Assembly: GCA_012512465.1 (NCBI GenBank)
Contig: JAAZED010000172.1
Span: 1-8,171, forward strand
Reading direction: 5' to 3'
Source of the DNA: Oxalobacter sp.
Lineage (GTDB): Bacteria > Pseudomonadota > Gammaproteobacteria > Burkholderiales > Burkholderiaceae_D
Length of the DNA: 8,171 nt
In this document: positions 1-8,171 of the stretch, in pieces
Layout of the letters: the number at the start of each line of letters is the position of its first letter
How positions within the stretch are numbered: the stretch's first letter is position 1
Program-made: the position numbers and the translations under genes
The notes under the pieces: generated by a model
Seen by the model: only the letters and a program-made list of their open reading frames with translations
What the model was told of the DNA's origin: nothing
Databases searched by the model: none

Positions 1-2
1 CC

Positions 3-24
3 TGTTACATGATGAAATGTAACA
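3..24. repeat. 8-bp perfect inverted repeat, possible operator
   Basis: The arms TGTTACAT (3-10) and ATGTAACA (17-24) are perfect reverse complements separated by 6 bases. The symmetry and spacing resemble a site for a dimeric regulator. It lies about 95-115 bases upstream of the candidate smc promoter, so it may instead belong to the end of the unseen upstream gene or to a regulator acting on that gene. The stem has only two G:C pairs, which makes a stable RNA hairpin less likely than a DNA-binding site. I cannot assign a regulator family. Confidence 0.35.
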
Positions 25-64
25 AAAAAACCGCACTATTTATTCTTTTTATAACGGTTTTTTT
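24..64. terminator. Inverted repeat A7CCG / CGGT7, possible bidirectional terminator
   Basis: AAAAAAACCG (24-33) and CGGTTTTTTT (55-64) form a perfect 10-bp inverted repeat around a 21-base AT-rich loop. An A-tract on one side and a T-tract on the other is the usual form of a bidirectional intrinsic terminator, which would end the gene upstream of this window. Weak points are that only three pairs are G:C and the loop is long. The same AT-rich stretch could also serve as an upstream element for the smc promoter. Confidence 0.35.
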
Positions 65-118
65 ACGGCAGGCTTGAGGAAGTCCTTCTTGTTTTTTGTG
101 AAAGTGATTCTGGCTGAA

Positions 119-127
119 TGGTATTAT
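119..127 (+). promoter_or_regulatory. Candidate extended -10 promoter for smc
   Basis: The sequence TGGTATTAT has the TGn extension directly before a TATTAT hexamer (122-127; consensus TATAAT). No good -35 box lies 16-18 bases upstream; the nearest match, TTGTGA at 96-101, is 20 bases away. Extended -10 promoters can work without a strong -35. Transcription would start near 134, giving a leader of about 30 bases before the smc GTG. This is a visual assignment only. Confidence 0.4.
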
Positions 128-163
128 AAGCGTTTTGCTGTTCATCACTCTATTTTCTGAATC

Positions 164-3100
164 GTGCGGCTGACTTCGATCAAATTATCCGGGTTCAAAT
201 CATTTGTTGATCCGACGACCATCCAGATACAAGGGCAACTTGTAGGGGTTGTTGGTCCCAATGGATGTGGAAAATCCAACATCATTGATGCGGTAAGATG
301 GGTTCTGGGTGAGTCACGTGCCTCGGAATTGCGGGGTGAATCCATGCGCGATGTTATTTTCAACGGTACCACAGAGAGAAAGTCATCCGGCAGGGCGTCT
401 GTCGAACTGGCTTTTGATAATGATGATGATCGTGTTTTCGGACAGTGGGGCCGATACGATGAACTGGCTGTCAGGCGTGTTTTGACGCGCGAGGGCGGGT
501 CTTCCTATCATATCAACAACATGAATGTCCGGCGCCGGGATATCCAGGATATTTTCATGGGGACGGGGCTTGGACCGCGCGCCTATGCCATTATCGGCCA
601 GGGAATGATTGCGCGTATTATTGAAGCGCGCCCTGAAGAGCTGCGTGTTTTTCTGGAAGAAGCGGCAGGTGTATCCAAATACCGGGAGCGTCGCCGGGAG
701 ACAGAAAATCGCCTCCAGGATACGCGGGAAAACCTGACCCGTGTATCGGATATCCTGCGTGAAATCAATCAGAGCCTGGAAAAACTCGAAGAGCAGGCAG
801 TGGTTGCTGAAAAATACTATGCCCTGCAAAAAGAGCAGGATGAAAAACAGAAGCTCTTCTGGCTGCATGAAAAAAAGAATGCCGAAGAAGAACATGCGCG
901 CCTGACCATTGAGGCAGAAAAAGCCAAAACCGCGCTTGAAGCCATGAATGCGGATGTCATCAGACATGATGGTCTTCTGGAAGCGCTGCGCCAGCAGCAT
1001 GCAGGCGCCAGTGATGAACTCCATGCAGCGCAAGGGTCGTTGTACCAGACCAATGCCAGTATCGGCAGTCTGGAAGCGGAAATCCGCTATGTGATCGAAT
1101 CACGCAACCGCCTGCAGGCGCAGATTGGTTCTTATACCCAGCAGAAAGAGCAATGGCAGAGCCAGGAACAGACGTATCTTGCCGAGTTGGAGACGGCTAA
1201 TGCCCGACTTGTTGATCTGGCTGTCTCATGTGAAGCGGCCCGCCGGATTGTGGTGCAACTCGCAGGGGATTTGCCCGGCGTGGAGGAGACATGGCGCCAG
1301 GCGCAGGCAACATGCAGTCAATTGCATGACCAGGCTTTGCAGGTTCGCCAGCAGATTGCACTTTCATCGGCCAGCCATAAAAATATTACCGGTATCCTTA
1401 CCGATCTTTCCGTGCGACGCGAGAGACTTGTCCAGGAAAAAAGCGGTATGGATGCGCCGGATGAGGCCGTTTTTCAGGCGTTGCAGGAAGAGCTGGCCGA
1501 AAAGGAAATCCACCTTCAACAACAGCATGAGCGGCTTGCCCTGTTGCAGGACAGCCATCCTGATCTGGAAGAAAAACGACGGGTTTCACAGGAACAGGTT
1601 GAGCGGCGTTCAGCAGAGCTGGCGCAGACGGATGCCCGTCTTTCTGCCCTGATCCAGATACAGGAGCGCTCGCAGGCGCAGGGTGAAACGGAATCCTGGC
1701 TGAAAAAATATGAGCTGGCTGATTTGCCGCCTGTCTGGCGAAGGCTACAGGTTGAGCAGGGTTGGGAAATGGCGCTTGAATCGATTTTGAGCGACAGGAT
1801 TTTTGCGCGTGAGATGTCGCGCCTGGAGTGGGTCGATTCATTTATGAGTGATCCCCCGGCATCAAAACTCAGCTTCTTTACCACAGCGCAAGCCGGCGAT
1901 ACCCTGTCTTCAACAGTCGGTACTGAAAAAGATAAAGCCGGGCTCACGCCCTTCTTTTCCCTGCTCAGATTGCAGGATCAGCGGCTCGCGCCGGTCCTGT
2001 CAGGCTGGATGCGTCATGTTTTTGTTGCTCATGACATGAAAGACGCTCTGGCACGGCGCCAGATATTGCCGGAAGGCGCGTGTTTTGTTCTACCGCAGGG
2101 ACATCTGGTTGATCGCCAGAGTGTCCGTTTTTATGCGCCGGAATCGGAAAAGGAAGGGATGTTTGCCCGCCAGCAGGAGATTGAAAATCTTTCTGCACGA
2201 CTTCAGGATGGCCAGAAACTGCTGCAGGATGAGCGGATACGGCTCATGCAGTGTGAGTCAGATGTGACACAGTGTAATCGCGAGATGCAAGGCATCCACC
2301 AGCGCGCAACGGAGCTGACGAGGGAATTGCATGCCATTCAGCTTCAGGTTGTTCGCCTATCGGAACTGCGCGATCGCTACCTGCAGCGTCATACGCAGAT
2401 TGAATCTGTTCTTGCCGGGATAACCGGCCAGGAAAATGAGCAGCGTGAAATGCTTGCTGTGGAAGAAGTGCGGATGGAAGAACTGGATGCGTCTTTAGCC
2501 GACATGCAGTCCCGGGAAGAGGCAGCCCGTGACATTTTGCTGGAAAAAGAGAGTGATCTGGCGGCTTTCCGCGTGCGTATCCGGGAAAGCGAAAGAGCTG
2601 CCCAGGAAGCGGAGTTTTCCGAAAAATCCCTGAAAAACCGGATCGGTGAGCTCACAAAGCATATTGAAACCGCCCGGGAACAGGCAACACAGATGTCAGC
2701 CAATGTACAGCAGGGGCAACTGACATTGCAGGACTTGAATGACAAGGTTGCGCAGGATAATCTTCAGGTTTTGCTTGATCAGCGTCTGGACCAGGAAAAG
2801 GGGCTGGCTAAATTACGACAAAATCTGGAAACGGTTGCCCAGCAGTTGCGTGAGGCGCAGGAGCAGCGCATGGGGGCAGAGAAAAATCTTCAGCCTCAGC
2901 GGGATCTCATTGTCAGTATGCAGCTAAAGGAACAGGCCGCCCGGATAAATGTCGAACAGTTTTCCCAGAAACTGGAAGAATCCGGTGCCGATATTGCCGC
3001 GCTGGGAGAAATGCTCCACCCAGGCCTCAGGTCATCTTCTCTTCAGGGTGAGGTAACACGCCTTTCCAATGCCATTGTCGCTTTGGGAGCGGTTAACCTT

Positions 3101-3709
3101 GCAGCGGCTGGTGAGCTTTCCGAGACGCAGCAGCGGCGTAATTTCCTTGAAGAGCAGCATGCCGATCTGAATGCGGCCATCGAGACGCTGGAAGATGCCA
3201 TCAGACGGATTGACGGGGAGACGCGTGCCCTGCTGCAGGGTACATTTGACCAGGTAAACGGCCATCTTTCTGAAGTTTTCCCCATGCTCTTTGGCGGCGG
3301 ACAGGCCAGCCTTATCATGACAGGGGATGAGATTCTGGATGCCGGTGTGCAGATCATGGTGCAGCCGCCAGGCAAGAAAAATGTCACGATTCATCTGCTG
3401 TCCGGTGGAGAAAAAGCCCTGGCGGCGATTGCGCTTGTATTTTCGCTTTTCCAGCTGAACCCGGCACCTTTCTGTTTGCTGGATGAAGTTGATGCGCCGC
3501 TGGATGACGCCAATACGGAGCGTTTCTGCAATATGGTGAAGCGCATGTCCGCCAAAACACAGTTTGTGTTTATCTCCCATAATAAAATTGCCATGGAAAT
3601 GGCACAACAGCTGATTGGCGTTACCATGCAGGAAAAGGGTGTTTCACGAATTGTGTCAGTCGATATTGAAAAAGCAACAGAATTTTCTAACGAGGTTCAA
3701 ACAGCATGA
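164..3709 (+). CDS. smc: Chromosome partition protein SMC
   Basis: This is the 1181-residue ATPase of the SMC-ScpAB condensin, which compacts and helps segregate the chromosome on the nucleoid. Visible parts: an N-terminal ATPase half with Walker A GPNGCGKS (31-38) and Q-loop glutamine 146; a long Gln/Glu-rich coiled coil (about 165-510); a hinge (about 512-665); a returning coiled coil (about 666-1000); and a C-terminal ATPase half with signature LSGGE (1079-1083), Walker B ending in D1107-E1108, and H-loop H1139. Length is normal for the family. The GTG start at 164 is well supported: an in-frame TGA lies at 158-160, and the product begins MRLTSIKLSGFKSF as usual for proteobacterial SMC. 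No Shine-Dalgarno sequence is visible. The hinge lacks the glycine-rich motif of Bacillus-type SMC, which appears normal for this lineage. scpA and scpB are not in the window. The last bases overlap the zipA start. Confidence 0.97.
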   Translation: MRLTSIKLSGFKSFVDPTTIQIQGQLVGVVGPNGCGKSNIIDAVRWVLGESRASELRGESMRDVIFNGTTERKSSGRASVELAFDNDDDRVFGQWGRYDELAVRRVLTREGGSSYHINNMNVRRRDIQDIFMGTGLGPRAYAIIGQGMIARIIEARPEELRVFLEEAAGVSKYRERRRETENRLQDTRENLTRVSDILREINQSLEKLEEQAVVAEKYYALQKEQDEKQKLFWLHEKKNAEEEHARLTIEAEKAKTALEAMNADVIRHDGLLEALRQQHAGASDELHAAQGSLYQTNASIGSLEAEIRYVIESRNRLQAQIGSYTQQKEQWQSQEQTYLAELETANARLVDLAVSCEAARRIVVQLAGDLPGVEETWRQAQATCSQLHDQALQVRQQIALSSASHKNITGILTDLSVRRERLVQEKSGMDAPDEAVFQALQEELAEKEIHLQQQHERLALLQDSHPDLEEKRRVSQEQVERRSAELAQTDARLSALIQIQERSQAQGETESWLKKYELADLPPVWRRLQVEQGWEMALESILSDRIFAREMSRLEWVDSFMSDPPASKLSFFTTAQAGDTLSSTVGTEKDKAGLTPFFSLLRLQDQRLAPVLSGWMRHVFVAHDMKDALARRQILPEGACFVLPQGHLVDRQSVRFYAPESEKEGMFARQQEIENLSARLQDGQKLLQDERIRLMQCESDVTQCNREMQGIHQRATELTRELHAIQLQVVRLSELRDRYLQRHTQIESVLAGITGQENEQREMLAVEEVRMEELDASLADMQSREEAARDILLEKESDLAAFRVRIRESERAAQEAEFSEKSLKNRIGELTKHIETAREQATQMSANVQQGQLTLQDLNDKVAQDNLQVLLDQRLDQEKGLAKLRQNLETVAQQLREAQEQRMGAEKNLQPQRDLIVSMQLKEQAARINVEQFSQKLEESGADIAALGEMLHPGLRSSSLQGEVTRLSNAIVALGAVNLAAAGELSETQQRRNFLEEQHADLNAAIETLEDAIRRIDGETRALLQGTFDQVNGHLSEVFPMLFGGGQASLIMTGDEILDAGVQIMVQPPGKKNVTIHLLSGGEKALAAIALVFSLFQLNPAPFCLLDEVDAPLDDANTERFCNMVKRMSAKTQFVFISHNKIAMEMAQQLIGVTMQEKGVSRIVSVDIEKATEFSNEVQTA
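3692..3696 (+). promoter_or_regulatory. Ribosome binding site for zipA
   Basis: GAGGT lies inside the 3' end of smc, 9 bases before the zipA ATG at 3706. It matches the anti-Shine-Dalgarno sequence and supports that start. The spacing is slightly long. The zipA start codon also overlaps the smc stop (ATGA), so re-initiation by ribosomes finishing smc is likely as well. Confidence 0.6.
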
Positions 3710-5031
3710 CAGAATTGCAGATCAGTCTGATCGTAATCGGTGCAGTGATTATTATTGGCGTCATTGCCTATAATAAATGGCAGGAATTCCGGGCACACAA
3801 AAAAGTGGAACGTGCTTTTGCTGATGCGCCTGAAGATGTTCTAATGCAATCTGCGTCCGTTGAAGACAGTGATTTTCGCAGGGAGCCGGTTTTTTTTCAG
3901 AATACGGTGGCAGGTGTCAGGCTGGAAGATCCTGCCATGAATACGTCCATTTCCATTACCGGCCTGGATCATCCCTTAGATGAAGAAGCTGAGGCTGATG
4001 ACCCGCTGGAAGCGGTTGCAGAGATTGATGATGAAAAAGCGGTTGAATACCTGGTAACCGATAAGGAAGTCGGAGCAGTTGATGAGAGGTATCAGGAGCC
4101 CACCATTGATATGGACGAGGCAGAGCCGACACCGGATCCTGCGCCTGCTGATACTCCCGGGGAAGAAAAAGTTACGCCCGTTGTGCCTGAACCGGTTACA
4201 TCCACCACACCTTCCGTCCCGAAAAGCCTGCCGGTTGATGATTTGATTGATTATCCTGTGGAATTGAACCTGGAGGAGCCGGTCAGGGGAGAAAAATTCC
4301 TGCCGCTGATGCAGTCCCTTCGCTATACCGGTAACAAACCGGTTCATTTTATTGGGCTGGTCAGGAAACCGGATACTGGAGAAGAATCGTGGCAACCCGT
4401 TATGCATGGCGGCATTTATCATCAGTTAAAGGCAGGGGTACAGTTGGCAAACCGGACTGGCGCCTTGAATGAAATTGAATATTCCGAACTGATTACCCGT
4501 CTCAGGCAGCTGTCCGACGGTATCGGTGCCGAGCCGGAAGTGCCGGATATGACGGATGTGCTGAAAGTTGCACGCGATTTATACCGCTTTGTTGCAGAGC
4601 ATGATGCCAGGCTGGGTATCAATGTGCGTACCGGGGGGGCACCATGGTCAGTTCAGACCCTGATAACCGTGCTGGAGCGCCAGAAATTTGATTTGCGTCC
4701 GGACGGTTTTTTTGTCAAACACGATACTGATGGAAGTGTTCTGTTTTTGCTTACTGTTGACACAGCACCTGGATCAGATACGGCAGCACGCATGACGCTG
4801 CTTTTGGATGTGCCTTGTGTTGCGCAGGAGAAAAACGGATTTGGTGTCATGGTTCAGTGCGCCAAATCCCTCTGCCAGCGGCTCAATGGCATCCTGGTCG
4901 ACGACGATGACAGAATGCTGTCTGACCCCATGCTTGATGATATTGCCGGCCAGGTGAATGTTTTTTATGAGGAAATGAAAGCAGTATTGATTCCTGCCGG
5001 CTCGGTTCGTGCCATGAGACTCTTTAACTGA
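3706..5031 (+). CDS. zipA: Cell division protein ZipA (FtsZ-binding membrane anchor)
   Basis: ZipA tethers FtsZ filaments to the inner membrane and helps recruit later division proteins. The 441-residue product starts with one hydrophobic segment (about 6-22, IVIGAVIIIGVIAY within it) followed by basic residues. This fits the family topology of a short periplasmic N-terminus and a cytoplasmic body. Residues about 35-175 form a low-complexity linker rich in Asp, Glu, Pro and Val. From about 180 to the end there is a globular region consistent with the ZipA C-terminal FtsZ-binding domain. It is longer than Escherichia coli ZipA (328 residues), mainly in the linker, which is known to vary. The neighbours smc and ligA support the call, since this gene order is usual in Burkholderiales. 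It overlaps smc by 4 bases and ends 3 bases before ligA. The sequence of the globular domain was judged by eye, so the assignment rests on architecture plus context. Confidence 0.88.
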   Translation: MTELQISLIVIGAVIIIGVIAYNKWQEFRAHKKVERAFADAPEDVLMQSASVEDSDFRREPVFFQNTVAGVRLEDPAMNTSISITGLDHPLDEEAEADDPLEAVAEIDDEKAVEYLVTDKEVGAVDERYQEPTIDMDEAEPTPDPAPADTPGEEKVTPVVPEPVTSTTPSVPKSLPVDDLIDYPVELNLEEPVRGEKFLPLMQSLRYTGNKPVHFIGLVRKPDTGEESWQPVMHGGIYHQLKAGVQLANRTGALNEIEYSELITRLRQLSDGIGAEPEVPDMTDVLKVARDLYRFVAEHDARLGINVRTGGAPWSVQTLITVLERQKFDLRPDGFFVKHDTDGSVLFLLTVDTAPGSDTAARMTLLLDVPCVAQEKNGFGVMVQCAKSLCQRLNGILVDDDDRMLSDPMLDDIAGQVNVFYEEMKAVLIPAGSVRAMRLFN

Positions 5032-7958
<2,927 letters not shown>

Positions 7959-7960
<2 letters not shown>

Positions 7961-7964
7961 GGAG
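7959..7964 (+). promoter_or_regulatory. Strong ribosome binding site for def
   Basis: AAGGAG overlaps the galU stop codon (7958-7960) and sits 5 bases before the ATG at 7970. It is the best Shine-Dalgarno match in the window and fixes the def start. Confidence 0.8.
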
Positions 7965-7969
7965 AGGGT

Positions 7970-8171
7970 ATGAGTGTCAGATCGATTCTGAAAATGGGCG
8001 ATCCGCGTCTTTTACGCCCGGCACAACCGGTGACGGAATTCGGGACGCCGGAACTGCAGGCGCTTTTGGACGATATGTTTGAAACGATGGCTGCGGCTGA
8101 TGGCGCGGGCCTGGCGGCACCACAGATCGGGGTGCCGCTTCAGGTGGTTATTTTTGGTTTTGAAAATCAGC
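7970..8171 (+). CDS. def: Peptide deformylase, 5' part (runs off the window)
   Basis: Peptide deformylase removes the formyl group from the N-terminal Met of new proteins, using a metal ion bound by one Cys and two His. Only 67 codons are present, beginning [15 protein letters not shown]. The start of the family is clear: the [10 protein letters not shown] segment (6-15), a helix with DDMFETM, then motif 1 GAGLAAPQ (45-52) followed by IGV. The glutamine of that motif (Q52) helps position the substrate carbonyl. Motif 2 (EGCLS) and motif 3 (HExDH) would lie beyond the edge and cannot be checked. It follows galU by 9 bases with its own strong ribosome binding site, so it is probably the next gene of the same operon. 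Many Burkholderiales carry more than one def gene, and this could be the secondary copy. Confidence 0.93.
   Translation, partial: MSVRSILKMGDPRLLRPAQPVTEFGTPELQALLDDMFETMAAADGAGLAAPQIGVPLQVVIFGFENQ

Noticed and set aside
3..24. parS-like centromere site near smc
   Set aside because: The arms resemble TGTTTCAC / GTGAAACA, but the match is partial and a 6-base spacer splits the palindrome, while parS is a continuous 16-bp palindrome.
1125..1652. 175-codon + strand open frame inside smc in another frame
   Set aside because: It has Arg/Trp/Cys-rich low-quality composition and no homology that I recognise, and the smc coiled coil in the main frame is uninterrupted through this region.
3032..3607. 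191-codon minus-strand open frame opposite the SMC ATPase end
   Set aside because: It overlaps the signature and Walker B motifs of SMC, which explain the sequence constraint. No start signal or family resemblance is seen.

Overview
The window carries a compact, single-direction run of housekeeping genes, all on the + strand: smc (chromosome condensation), zipA (divisome anchor for FtsZ), ligA (NAD+-dependent DNA ligase), galU (UDP-glucose pyrophosphorylase) and the first 67 codons of a def gene (peptide deformylase), which runs off the right edge. The order smc-zipA-ligA, the protein styles (an SMC with a short diverged hinge and an ARQQEIENL stretch after it, and a LigA with an FAIAHKF adenylation motif) and the moderate GC content suggest a betaproteobacterium of the order Burkholderiales. 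Oxalobacteraceae, and perhaps Oxalobacter, is a plausible but unproven guess. I see no mobile element, RNA gene, CRISPR array or foreign-looking island.

Layout. Positions 1-163 are AT-rich and non-coding. They hold two inverted repeats (3-24 and 24-64) and a candidate extended -10 promoter (119-127) just before smc. From 164 on the window is coding almost without gap: smc and zipA share 4 bases (ATGA), zipA and ligA are 3 bases apart, ligA and galU overlap by 17 bases, and galU and def are 9 bases apart. No hairpin-plus-T-tract terminator was noticed between the genes, so the simplest reading is one polycistronic transcript that continues past the right edge. Clear Shine-Dalgarno sites precede zipA and def. 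smc, ligA and galU lack obvious ones, so ligA and galU probably depend on translational coupling to the gene before them.

How the genes relate. SMC, ZipA and LigA act in chromosome compaction, Z-ring anchoring and Okazaki fragment joining, so the first part of the operon is a chromosome-replication and division module. GalU makes UDP-glucose for envelope glycans, and deformylase processes nascent proteins. The window looks like an ordinary core region. The points worth a second look are small: the double inverted repeat upstream of smc, the missing ribosome binding site at its GTG start, a one-residue expansion in the LigA zinc finger, homopolymer tracts in zipA, and the linkage of galU to a division gene. 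I found no evidence of a new biological system.
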